Assembly: GCF_040372805.1 (NCBI RefSeq)
Contig: NZ_BAABWJ010000001.1
Span: 124,001-188,000, forward strand
Origin: Pseudoteredinibacter isoporae_A
GTDB lineage: Bacteria; Pseudomonadota; Gammaproteobacteria; Pseudomonadales; Cellvibrionaceae
Length of the DNA stretch: 64,000 nt
Reading direction: 5' to 3'
Part shown: one piece after another, positions 26,549 through 34,862 of the stretch
How positions within the stretch are numbered: position 1 is the first letter of the stretch
Layout: each line of letters starts with the position of its first letter
Program-made: the position numbers and the translations under genes
Notes under the pieces: generated by a model
The model's database searches: none
Told to the model about the DNA's origin: nothing
The model's input: only the letters and a program-made list of their open reading frames with translations

Positions 26549-27727
26549 TTACAGGCCCAATACAAATTTCGCGGTAATGTTTTTCTGAACTTCATCAGAG
26601 CCACCGTAAATGGTTGCGGCACGACTCATCATAAAGCCACGGCGCGCCACATCACCAAAGGCGTGACCAACCGCTTCAGCGCTTGCCGCATCCTGCACAA
26701 CCGTACCGAAGTAACCGGCCAGATCCAGTTTCAGCTCTTGAATGGATTGCTGAATTTCCGTGCCCTTCAGTTTCAATAGAGAGGATTCAACACCCGGGCC
26801 ATTGCCTTTCGACATCGACGCCAGCACTCGCAGCTCAGTAAATTCCAAGGCCATTAATTCGATTTCAATATCGCAGATACGCTGACGGAAAAGCGGGTCA
26901 TCAATCATCGCTCGACCACCGTTCACTTCCGCCGCAGCCAATGTCTTCAACTCAGCCAAATTGCGTTTCGAATCGGCCACGCCAGCAATGGCGGTACGCT
27001 CATGTGCCAACAGGCTCTTGGCATAAGTCCAGCCTTTGTTTTCCTCACCAATCAGGTTTTCAACAGGAACACGCACATCTTCAAAAATGACTTCATTCAA
27101 GTGGTGCTCACCATCAATAGTGACGATGGGACGAACCGTGATTCCCGGGCTATTCATATCGATCAACAAGAAGCTGATTCCCTGTTGGGGCTTACCTTCG
27201 TTGCTGGTGCGAACCAGACAGAACATCCAATTCGCGTGCTGGGCAAGCGTCGTCCAGATTTTGGCGCCATTGATAATGTAATCATCGCCGTCTCGTTCCG
27301 CTTTGGTTTTCAGCGACGCCAGATCGGAACCCGCACCCGGTTCGGAATAGCCCTGACACCACCAATCGTCTGCATTCAAAATGCGAGGCAAAAACTTCTG
27401 CTTTTGCTCCTCATTACCAAAACTGTAAATGACCGGCCCCACCATTTTCAGGCCAAAAGGGGACACGTCCGGCGCGCCGACTGCAGCACGCTCGGATTCA
27501 AAAATATAACTTTGGGTCGGAGTCCAGCCCGCACCACCATGCTCAACTGGCCACAACGGTGCCGCCCAGCCTTTTTCGTTAAGCTTGCGCTCCCAGCCCA
27601 CTTGCACGTCTTTGTAGCTACCTGGCTGTTTGGCTTTCTCAGCCAGTTCGCCGTTCCAGGCTTCTTTTAGAAAGGCACGTACTTCATCGCGAAAAGCCAA
27701 TTCCGCTTCGCTAAAGTTGATATCCAC
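26549..27727 (-). CDS. Acyl-CoA dehydrogenase, probable catalytic subunit
   Basis: A 392-residue flavin enzyme that desaturates acyl-CoA. Visible motifs are GYSEPGAGSDLASL, the NGAKIWTT block, and SLLAHERTAIAG, whose Glu corresponds to the alternative catalytic base position of the long-chain/steroid group. The C-terminus has IYGGSDEVQKNI instead of the YEGT loop. I chose the GTG at 27727 with an AGAGGA site upstream, since the earlier 30 codons do not look like the family. A divergent LysR gene lies 162 bp upstream. Confidence 0.9.
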   Translation of the reverse strand: MDINFSEAELAFRDEVRAFLKEAWNGELAEKAKQPGSYKDVQVGWERKLNEKGWAAPLWPVEHGGAGWTPTQSYIFESERAAVGAPDVSPFGLKMVGPVIYSFGNEEQKQKFLPRILNADDWWCQGYSEPGAGSDLASLKTKAERDGDDYIINGAKIWTTLAQHANWMFCLVRTSNEGKPQQGISFLLIDMNSPGITVRPIVTIDGEHHLNEVIFEDVRVPVENLIGEENKGWTYAKSLLAHERTAIAGVADSKRNLAELKTLAAAEVNGGRAMIDDPLFRQRICDIEIELMALEFTELRVLASMSKGNGPGVESSLLKLKGTEIQQSIQELKLDLAGYFGTVVQDAASAEAVGHAFGDVARRGFMMSRAATIYGGSDEVQKNITAKFVLGL

Positions 27728-27826
27728 CTTGCAGTCCTCTTGGTTTTTGTATGACGAACTTAGCAATAAGCTCACTTTTAATTCAGACCTTAGTGTAGAG
27801 GGAAAAAACTCAAACATCTTTATGTT

Positions 27827-27860
27827 AAAGTGACAGCTTTCTTAGCAAAAAGTGACAGCT
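27827..27860. promoter_or_regulatory. 12-bp direct repeat, 22-bp period, between acyl-CoA dehydrogenase and lysR-type gene
   Basis: AAAGTGACAGCT occurs at 27827-27838 and again at 27849-27860. The offset of 22 bp puts both copies on the same face of the helix. They lie in the divergent promoter region and are a likely operator, perhaps for the LysR regulator encoded next to them. Confidence 0.6.
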
Positions 27861-27889
27861 GGGCGATCTCGCAAGTCGATTGATTCATT

Positions 27890-28798
27890 ATGCAAATTAA
27901 GAACCTGATTAGCTTTGTCAAAGTCGCCCAATTGGGCAGTTTTCACGCGGCCGCAAAACACCTGCACAGCTCCCAACCGGCTATTTCGGCTCGCATTAAT
28001 TCTCTGGAAAATGAACTGGGCGTACAGCTCTTTGAACGGGATGCCAGTGGGACTCGCCTGACCACTCGAGGGCAGCAATTACTGCCACTTGCACAGCGCA
28101 TGTGCTCATTACAGCAAGACATTAAGAAACAGCTCCACGACGTCTTACCCGAGCGAGGCATTGCCCGCATTGGCGTATCCGACACGCTCGCGCATCTATG
28201 GCTGACAGAATTACTGACAAGCTGGCAACACCATTTACCACTGATGGAATTTGAAATCAGCGTTGATGTCAGCACCCATCTGCACCAGCAGCTTATGCGC
28301 CATCAACTCGATCTCGCCTTTATTGTTGGCCCCAAGCAAAGCGACGAATTGTGCAGTGAACCTCTGATTGAATACCCGCTGTGCTGGGTTGCCAGCCCCG
28401 AGCTCAGCACAAAACTAAGCGATAAGGGAACGGAGCTTGATCTGCATACCCTCGTCGAATTCCCTTTGCTGAGCTTTCCGCGCAACAGTTTGCCCGGGAT
28501 TCAACTGCAACACGCCCTGGAAAATGCCCACATCGAGCAGGCACGGGTTCACAGTTTCAGTTCAATCACCAATTTGCTGCCACTGGCTGAACAAGGACTG
28601 GGCATCGCGCTCATGCCTGAGGCGGCGGCCAGAGAGGCGTTGAATGACGGACGGCTGTGCAGCCTTCATGTCTCTCCAGGCCCCGCCCCTCTGCCCTTCA
28701 TCAGTTGTTGGAGGAAAGACGATGAACGCCATTTGGCTCCTCTGTTGAATCAAATAGCGACGGAAATTATTCACTTCAACCCCACCGAAGCAGAATAA
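27890..28798 (+). CDS. LysR family transcriptional regulator
   Basis: A 302-residue regulator with the typical N-terminal helix-turn-helix (FVKVAQLGSFHAAAKHLHSSQPAIS, then LENELGVQLFERD) and a periplasmic-binding-like effector domain. It is divergent from the acyl-CoA dehydrogenase operon and probably controls it. The effector is unknown, with an acyl-CoA or carboxylic acid as an obvious candidate. The ATG has no strong ribosome site, but the DNA-binding domain begins immediately after it as usual. Confidence 0.92.
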   Translation: MQIKNLISFVKVAQLGSFHAAAKHLHSSQPAISARINSLENELGVQLFERDASGTRLTTRGQQLLPLAQRMCSLQQDIKKQLHDVLPERGIARIGVSDTLAHLWLTELLTSWQHHLPLMEFEISVDVSTHLHQQLMRHQLDLAFIVGPKQSDELCSEPLIEYPLCWVASPELSTKLSDKGTELDLHTLVEFPLLSFPRNSLPGIQLQHALENAHIEQARVHSFSSITNLLPLAEQGLGIALMPEAAAREALNDGRLCSLHVSPGPAPLPFISCWRKDDERHLAPLLNQIATEIIHFNPTEAE

Positions 28799-29066
28799 AA
28801 CTCTGATATTTTGGTTTTTTCAGAATAATCCTCTGTTCATCTTTGTTAAAATGCCGCTCATTGGAAGCACTGCTTCGCAGTATGCCCTGCCCGTTGCCAC
28901 AAGCGACTCAGCTCGGCCCCCAGCCCACCCGGCCTGTACCTGCGTCCACCCGACGCCGACCACAATCTGCACTACAATAAGCCCTAGCCCCTGCTCGGCA
29001 TATACGCCAGTACGCTTTTGCTGACAGCCGGGTTCCATCTGCTTGCTTACATCTATCGAGGACACT
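28799..29066. other. Intergenic region before the dat-alr operon
   Basis: No convincing gene in 268 bp. A C-rich, G-poor stretch covers about 28915-28970. TACAAT near 28970 could be a -10 box for dat, but no good -35 box is visible. GAGGACACT just before the dat ATG supplies its ribosome site. Confidence 0.5.
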
Positions 29067-29924
29067 ATGACCATAGCCTATTTGAATGGAGAATTTCTGC
29101 CCCTGGAAGAGGCCCGTATTTCACCCATGGATCGTGGCTTTCTATTTGGCGACGGCATCTATGAGGTGATTCCTTCCTATGATGGCAAACTGGTTGGCTT
29201 TGGCCCACACATTGATCGCATGCATCAAGGCATGGGCTTTATTGATATCAAACACGATCTGACGCACGAAAAGTGGCGCGATATCTGCGAAGGTTTGATA
29301 GAGAAAAATGGCTCCGGCAACCTGGGCATTTATCTGCACGTCAGTCGCGGCGCCGATGTGAAACGCTTTCACGCCTACCCCGAAGATGTTGAGCCCACCA
29401 TTTTTGGTTTTGCCTTTGATATTGCACCGCCACCGGTCGCCGATCGCAGCAAAGCCACGGGTTATAAAGTAGCGACCACGGAAGATTTACGCTGGCAGCG
29501 CTGCCACATTAAATCAACCGCGCTACTCGGAAACGTGATGCACTTTCAACACGGGTTCAGCAGTGGTCACAATGAAACTCTACTGTACAACGCCAACGGT
29601 GAACTCACCGAAGCCAGTGCCTGCAATGCTTACATTGTGAAAGATGGCGTGATCGCAACACCACCTTTAGACAATCAAATTCTACCCGGCATCACTCGCC
29701 TGATGCTGCTGGACATTTTGCACAAACACAGCGATATCACCGTTGAAGAGCGCATTGTGACCATGGATGAAGTGGCCAATGCCGATGAAGTCTGGATCAG
29801 CAGCTCAAGCAAAGAAGTTGCCGCCATTATTGAAGTGGATGGCCGAGCGGTTGGCAATGGTGACGTCGGACCGGTCTGGGAAGCGGCACAAGCGCTTTAC
29901 TCTGCCCATAAATTCGATTACTAA
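29067..29924 (+). CDS. dat: D-amino acid aminotransferase
   Basis: A 285-residue class IV PLP aminotransferase that interconverts D-alanine and D-glutamate through their keto acids. The catalytic Lys is K149 in RCHIKSTALLGNV. The N-terminus MTIAYLNGEFLP, RGFLFGDGIYEV, YLHVSRGAD and PLDNQILPGITR match D-amino acid transaminases better than branched-chain IlvE. I use the ATG at 29067, which follows a GAGG site; the longer frame begins eight codons earlier. It lies 32 bp upstream of alr, so both genes probably serve D-Ala/D-Glu supply. Confidence 0.88.
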   Translation: MTIAYLNGEFLPLEEARISPMDRGFLFGDGIYEVIPSYDGKLVGFGPHIDRMHQGMGFIDIKHDLTHEKWRDICEGLIEKNGSGNLGIYLHVSRGADVKRFHAYPEDVEPTIFGFAFDIAPPPVADRSKATGYKVATTEDLRWQRCHIKSTALLGNVMHFQHGFSSGHNETLLYNANGELTEASACNAYIVKDGVIATPPLDNQILPGITRLMLLDILHKHSDITVEERIVTMDEVANADEVWISSSSKEVAAIIEVDGRAVGNGDVGPVWEAAQALYSAHKFDY

Positions 29925-29956
29925 GATGTTGATGTAAACGCTGCGGAGAGTTCAGT

Positions 29957-31072
29957 ATGAGCCGCCCTTGCTACGCCCAAGTTGATCTGGAAGCACTGCG
30001 CCACAATTATCGTCTGGCTGGTGAACTGGCCCCGAGCGCCCAAGCGGTCGCCGTTGTCAAAGCCAATGCGTACGGTCATGGTGCTGTCGAAGCCGCGAAG
30101 GCTCTGGAACCTTTGGCGCCCGCTTTAGGCGTAGCCTGTATTGAAGAAGCGCTCGAGCTTCGCCATGCCGGCATTCAAAAACCGATCCTGTTATTGGAAG
30201 GTATTTTCAGTGCCGATGAAGTGGCGATAGCCAGCGAGGAACACTTTTTCCTGATGGTGGAAAATCTGGAGCAAATCGAAGCGATTATCCAGGCCGACAT
30301 CGATCAAGCTCTGCATTGTTGGTTGAAAGTAGACACCGGCATGCATCGTTTGGGCCTGCTGCCTGAACAGGTTGACGCGGCACTGGCCGTGCTAAAAGCC
30401 AGCCCCAATGTGCAACCCGACATTATTATGGCCAGTCATTTCGCCAGCGCAGATGAGCTCGACAACCCCAGCAATGCTGAACAGCTCCGCTGCTTTGACA
30501 AACTGATTGCAGAGTGCGAACAGGCGCAAGGGCTGGACCAAAGCCTGGCTAACTCCGCCACCATACTGGCTCACCCCTCTGCGCATCGACAGTGGTTACG
30601 CCCCGGGTTTATGCTCTACGGCGCCTCGCCCTTCACCGAAGACAATGAGAATGCCGCCAAACTCAAACCTGTCATGAGCCTGATCAGCGAAGTCATTTCT
30701 CTGCGTCCGATACAGTCCGGCGAACGTGTTGGCTACGGCGGTAAATGGCAAGCCGAACGAGACAGTATTATCGCCACCATTGCCTGTGGTTACGGTGACG
30801 GCTACCCGCGTCATGCCTCGAATGGAACCCCCGTATTAATTGATGGTCAGGAGGCCCCGCTGGTAGGCCGCGTTTCCATGGATATGATCACCGTTGATGT
30901 GACGGACATAGCCAATGTTCAATTAGGCAGCCGAGCTGAAATGTGGGGGAAAAATCTGTGCGTTAATCGTATCGCTGAACACGCTCACACCATTGCTTAT
31001 GAATTGCTGACGCGGATGCCCGCCAGACCACCGCGCGTTTATCAAAACGAGCACCCTAACCGCGAAGCCTAA
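29957..31072 (+). CDS. alr: Alanine racemase
   Basis: A 371-residue PLP enzyme that makes D-alanine for peptidoglycan. The PLP Lys is K35 in VVKANAYGHG; further marks are WLKVDTGMHRLGL, the catalytic Tyr region GERVGYGGKW, and GYGDGYPR and GRVSMDM blocks. The length is standard. It is second in the dat-alr pair, so one transcript would give both D-alanine and D-glutamate. It converges with the alcohol dehydrogenase gene. Confidence 0.96.
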   Translation: MSRPCYAQVDLEALRHNYRLAGELAPSAQAVAVVKANAYGHGAVEAAKALEPLAPALGVACIEEALELRHAGIQKPILLLEGIFSADEVAIASEEHFFLMVENLEQIEAIIQADIDQALHCWLKVDTGMHRLGLLPEQVDAALAVLKASPNVQPDIIMASHFASADELDNPSNAEQLRCFDKLIAECEQAQGLDQSLANSATILAHPSAHRQWLRPGFMLYGASPFTEDNENAAKLKPVMSLISEVISLRPIQSGERVGYGGKWQAERDSIIATIACGYGDGYPRHASNGTPVLIDGQEAPLVGRVSMDMITVDVTDIANVQLGSRAEMWGKNLCVNRIAEHAHTIAYELLTRMPARPPRVYQNEHPNREA

Positions 31073-31117
31073 ACAACGTCAGCCATCAATGGCGGCCGGT
31101 TTTTTGTATCGCATCGC

Positions 31118-32332
31118 TTAGTCCTCACGCCATAATTGTGTATATATCTTTTGCATTTCCTCAAGACTTGGCACACGTGGGTTGTTCCCTGGAGAACCTG
31201 AAGCCCATGCCTGCTCAGCCATAATTGCACGCTTTTGCATAAACGTCTCACGATCGATACCGAAATCCTCGGGGCTGGGAACGCACAAGTCTTTATTCAA
31301 ATCATCGAGATAAACCAGTAACGCCTCACAGGCTTTTTGATCATCAACATCAGCAGAAACAATCTGCATTGCTCGGGCGCAATCAGCATAACGTTCGATC
31401 GCCGCAGGAATCGAATACCGAGTCACCGCCGGCAGCAACATAGCATTGCTTAAACCGTGAGGGACATGAAAGTGCGCACCAATGGGGCGACTCATTCCAT
31501 GCACCAATGCTACAGAAGCGTTGGAAAAGGCGATACCGGCAAGATGCGAACCCAACATCATTTGCTCCCGCGCAGACTGGTCGTCGCCATGGTGAAACGC
31601 TTGGCGTAAGTTCGGGGCGATCAATGTCATTGCCGCCAAAGCTTGCTGATCACTAAAGTCGTTTGCCCGGCGAGATACATAAGCTTCAATCGCGTGAGTA
31701 AGCGCATCAATACCGGTATCCGCAGTGACGCGCGGAGGAACCGTCAGACTCAAGGTGTAATCGACAATGGCCGCCTGGGGCAAGAAGGCCAACCCTTTGC
31801 ACAGCATTTTTTCATCACTTTGGGCATCAGTAATGATCGTAAACTGTGTGGCCTCAGAACCCGTTCCGGCAGTGGTAGGAATAGCAACCAAAGGCAGACC
31901 CGGTTGATCACAAATGACGGGGACTTTGTAATCGCTCATACGACCGCCTTTCGCAACAAGGAAAGCCATCGCCTTGGCGCTGTCGATGGCACTGCCGCCT
32001 CCAAGAGCAATAACACCATCGTATTCATTCGCCGCCATCGCCGAGATGGCCGCTTGCAATGAATCCTCCGTCGGCTCAGGCATCACATCGCGGAACACAG
32101 CCTGCTCCGGGAGTGCAATTCCCGCGTCTTCACAAACGCCTTGCACGCGGGCCTGCACACCAATCTCAGCCATCAAGGCATCACACACCAAAAACGGACG
32201 TCGACAATTCAAACTGTTTAACACATCCGGCAATCGACTCAGGCTATCACCGCCCAGTTCAATTAAACGAGGCAAGGAAATGCGTGCGGCGGCAACAGAG
32301 CTCTGCGGCGTTTCGGAATTGCGGTCAGACAT
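31118..32332 (-). CDS. Iron-containing alcohol dehydrogenase
   Basis: A cytoplasmic group III alcohol dehydrogenase, 404 residues from the ATG at 32332. The NAD site is the GGGSAIDSAKAMA block, metal ligands lie in TGIDALTHAIEAYVS (Asp, His), in the LVHGMSRPIGAHF block and in VPHGLSNAM. Substrate cannot be told from sequence; FucO, YiaY and 1,3-propanediol dehydrogenases are all relatives. Several ATGs lie upstream (to 32389), but none has a clear ribosome site, so the start is uncertain by up to 19 codons. Confidence 0.9.
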   Translation of the reverse strand: MSDRNSETPQSSVAAARISLPRLIELGGDSLSRLPDVLNSLNCRRPFLVCDALMAEIGVQARVQGVCEDAGIALPEQAVFRDVMPEPTEDSLQAAISAMAANEYDGVIALGGGSAIDSAKAMAFLVAKGGRMSDYKVPVICDQPGLPLVAIPTTAGTGSEATQFTIITDAQSDEKMLCKGLAFLPQAAIVDYTLSLTVPPRVTADTGIDALTHAIEAYVSRRANDFSDQQALAAMTLIAPNLRQAFHHGDDQSAREQMMLGSHLAGIAFSNASVALVHGMSRPIGAHFHVPHGLSNAMLLPAVTRYSIPAAIERYADCARAMQIVSADVDDQKACEALLVYLDDLNKDLCVPSPEDFGIDRETFMQKRAIMAEQAWASGSPGNNPRVPSLEEMQKIYTQLWRED

Positions 32333-32417
32333 ACAAGGCTCATTTATCATCATTATTTTTATCCATCGTGACAAAAGCAGGGGCGGCACGCAAGCGACTC
32401 CGTGCTAGAATCTTTAG

Positions 32418-32816
32418 ATGAATTCAGCCGCTCTCATCAACCTCTATTACTGGCTCAGCCCGGTTTTCTTAATTCTGTACAGCTCCGCTGGTCTGGATAT
32501 GCGAATCAGCATTCCGGGGGCCAGCCCAGCCTGGCACTACCTTTATCTGGGCGCCTGTTTTCTTCTACCCTGCGTTCTTATTAAGCGCCCAACAGCACGC
32601 GCACTCTTCGCCTTGGGGGAATCCAGTGTGAATATCTTTTTGCTGCTGTACGGTCTGCTGAATCGCTATTTCCAGCAACTCGACGCCCTTAGTAACGGCA
32701 TGGAAGGGCCAGGCATTATCAACAGTACCGATATTTTGCATTTTGCCTTGGCCGCTAGCGTATTGGCTCTGGGCTTTTACGGGAACCCTTTGGTTCGCAC
32801 CAAAGCGCTCGACTGA
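32418..32816 (+). CDS. Small membrane protein, unknown function
   Basis: A 132-residue hydrophobic protein with four predicted helices at about 6-24, 38-57, 62-85 and 104-120. I do not recognise a family. It is divergent from the alcohol dehydrogenase and lies upstream of yebG, separated from it by the LexA box. The reading frame has normal codon use and no overlap with other genes, so I consider it real. Confidence 0.65.
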   Translation: MNSAALINLYYWLSPVFLILYSSAGLDMRISIPGASPAWHYLYLGACFLLPCVLIKRPTARALFALGESSVNIFLLLYGLLNRYFQQLDALSNGMEGPGIINSTDILHFALAASVLALGFYGNPLVRTKALD

Positions 32817-32864
32817 GTCCCTCCTTTCACGTTTTTCAGATCAGCACTTGCACCCAGCCAAATA

Positions 32865-32884
32865 TACTGTATATTTAAACAGTA
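32865..32884 (+). promoter_or_regulatory. LexA (SOS) box upstream of yebG
   Basis: TACTGT and ACAGTA half-sites frame eight A/T bases (CTGT-N8-ACAG), which matches the E. coli consensus in all conserved positions. It ends 22 bp before the yebG ATG. Confidence 0.95.
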
Positions 32885-32906
32885 TATTCATACAGGAGAT
32901 TGGCTC

Positions 32907-33200
32907 ATGGCTGTGGTAGCTGTTTGGAAGTGCGACCGAGACGGAAAAATGTTTGAAAACAAAAAAGATGCGGAAGAACACGACAAGATGCTGGAACTGG
33001 CAGCAAACATCACCTCGCTGTTGGAGACTCATATCGATGGCCTGGATGAAGATGCCAGTGAAGCGATTGGCCTGTTATTAGCTGAACGCCGTGAAGCTCT
33101 GGCCAAGGCCTGTAAAGGTAAGCCCTCTGTTTTACTTGAAGAACCCAGTGTGGATTCAGACAACACTGACAACGTAACACCTCTAACAGCGCAAGCTTGA
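32907..33200 (+). CDS. yebG: YebG family SOS-induced protein
   Basis: A 97-residue protein matching YebG of E. coli: MAVVAVWKCDRDGKMF at the start, then KKDAEEHDKMLELA and a GLLLAERREALAKACKGK block. The family is induced by DNA damage through LexA; its biochemical role is unknown. A consensus LexA box and an AGGAG ribosome site lie just upstream. The C-terminal 20 residues are acidic and variable. Confidence 0.95.
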   Translation: MAVVAVWKCDRDGKMFENKKDAEEHDKMLELAANITSLLETHIDGLDEDASEAIGLLLAERREALAKACKGKPSVLLEEPSVDSDNTDNVTPLTAQA

Positions 33201-33288
33201 TCGTTAGCGGTAAGGGAACCGATCTCCCCTTTGGCCTTTTCGGCTCTCCGGTTTCCTAAACTGATGCTTTAGCGCGACGCTGTTTTTT

Positions 33289-33328
33289 GTACCCATCTTC
33301 CCCCAATTGATGGGTACGCTTTTTATTT
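33289..33328 (+). terminator. Terminator after yebG
   Basis: A 9-bp stem (GTACCCATC at 33289-33297 with GATGGGTAC at 33309-33317) is followed by GCTTTTTATTT. It lies between yebG and the convergent amine oxidase gene. Confidence 0.8.
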
Positions 33329-33336
33329 CTATGTAT

Positions 33337-34806
33337 TTACTGACGGAAACTGCCTTCGCGGTCAGAGCTTATATCCCTGTTCAATTCAACTGATTCTTGA
33401 CGTTCAGCAACCGCTGGCAAGCTGGCGTGTATTTTCCTGGCTTCACGTAAACCTGATAAATATGCACCATGCACCGTGGCGGGAAACTCACGTTGACTGG
33501 CTTCACCGGCAAAATAAACCAGGCCTTCGGGCTCCGCCAAAATATCGCGGTGCTCGGGACGCCCGCCCTGGCGCAAATAACTGTAGGCCCCCAAAGAAAA
33601 TGGATCGTTCTGCCAGCGGCTGATATAACGTTTGCTGGGCTCTGGAATTTCATCACCGTAGATCGCACGCAACCCCAACATGGCTTCCTCGACAATTTCA
33701 GCATCACTGCCTGCCTCGAGATTACCAGCCGTGCTCAAGGCCAACAGATAAGCTTGCCCGGAAACCGCATGGATATTCACCCACAGACTGAAACGCCCCT
33801 TTTCCGGCCCGACTCTCAAAATGGCATGGTTTTGATCCCAAAACACCTCTGGAAACTTCAGCCATACTTTATTGAGTTGCCCCATGCCTATCACATTAAT
33901 GGCTTCACGTTTGCGTGCTGACAACGGTGGAGTAAAACCTATGTTGCCTGCCTGCAATACCGACACAGGAACGGTGATCAGTGCCCGCTTTGAACGCAGA
34001 GCCGTCTGCTGCCCCTGATACTGTGCAATTACCTCAACGCCTTCTTTCGATTGCTGTATGGCGGACACCTGGTGCCCCAATCGAATGCGGATATTTTCGC
34101 TGAGATGTTGTTGCAAAGGCAGAAAACCCTGGAGGGGAATCGGATCGCCGCCCAGATAGTCTTCACCATCCTCAGCAGCTTGTACCGATAAATCAGCGGC
34201 ATCCGCTGACCAGTCCTGTTCGAACATAAAATTAATAAAACTGCTGTGCAGCTCATCGCTGACAAAGCCCAAATCTCCAGATTTTTGAGCATCGTCCATC
34301 AACATTTGAATGCTGGCGTTAGGCTCTCGCCTCAGATATTGCGCTAGGTAATTCTCAACGACGTGATTCCAGCGCCCGAGCAGGGCGCCGGCGTCATCAA
34401 TCTCTTCGCCAAACTCATCGTAAACGATTGTCTCGCGCCATTGAGTTGCCGGACTCAGATTGATGCCTTGTTCTTTGGCCAGAGCGACCAGCGGATTGTT
34501 GTCCTGGCCATGCAGCCAGTTCGCCCCCATTTCAATGGCTTGCTCGCCATCAAACACGGTGTGGGCACGACCGCCTATGCGCTCTCGAGCTTCCAATAAT
34601 AATACCGAGTGCCCCTGATCGTGCAGCTGTTTGGCTGCAGCAAGTCCGGCAAACCCAGCCCCCACAACGATCACATCTGCATCATATTGCATCGGTAAAG
34701 AACCATTCTTCAGGCTGCTGGCGGGCAGGTTTTGCGCCCAAGTGAAGGGAGACAGCAATGACAAACAGGCCAGCAGAAAACACTTTGCCTTTGGCCACAA
34801 CAACAT
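33337..34806 (-). CDS. Flavin monoamine oxidase family protein, exported
   Basis: A 489-residue flavoprotein. A signal peptide (about 1-24) precedes the FAD-binding block VIVVGAGFAGLAAAKQL and the LLLEARERIGGRAHTV motif typical of amine oxidases. The C-terminal FAD block is YFAGEASQREFPATVHGAYLSG-like. Substrates may be polyamines or other amines in the periplasm. I chose the ATG at 34806, with AGAGG eight bases upstream; the ATG at 34827 has no ribosome site and borders an inverted repeat. It lies downstream of the hupE-like gene. Confidence 0.88.
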   Translation of the reverse strand: MLLWPKAKCFLLACLSLLSPFTWAQNLPASSLKNGSLPMQYDADVIVVGAGFAGLAAAKQLHDQGHSVLLLEARERIGGRAHTVFDGEQAIEMGANWLHGQDNNPLVALAKEQGINLSPATQWRETIVYDEFGEEIDDAGALLGRWNHVVENYLAQYLRREPNASIQMLMDDAQKSGDLGFVSDELHSSFINFMFEQDWSADAADLSVQAAEDGEDYLGGDPIPLQGFLPLQQHLSENIRIRLGHQVSAIQQSKEGVEVIAQYQGQQTALRSKRALITVPVSVLQAGNIGFTPPLSARKREAINVIGMGQLNKVWLKFPEVFWDQNHAILRVGPEKGRFSLWVNIHAVSGQAYLLALSTAGNLEAGSDAEIVEEAMLGLRAIYGDEIPEPSKRYISRWQNDPFSLGAYSYLRQGGRPEHRDILAEPEGLVYFAGEASQREFPATVHGAYLSGLREARKIHASLPAVAERQESVELNRDISSDREGSFRQ

Positions 34807-34827
34807 TGCAAATACCTCTATTTTCAT

Positions 34828-34858
34828 TATTGGATTAGGAGCGCCACTCCTAATCCAA
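34828..34858. repeat. 13-bp perfect inverted repeat upstream of the amine oxidase gene
   Basis: Arms at 34828-34840 and 34846-34858 (ATTGGATTAGGAG and complement) enclose five bases. It fills the space between the hupE-like stop codon and the amine oxidase start. There is no T-run after the minus-strand copy, so it could be an attenuator, an RNA-processing hairpin or an operator rather than a simple terminator. Confidence 0.6.
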
Positions 34859-34862
34859 TTTC

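Noticed and set aside
27002..27670. 222-codon plus-strand frame
   Set aside because: Antisense to the acyl-CoA dehydrogenase gene, with no recognisable domain.
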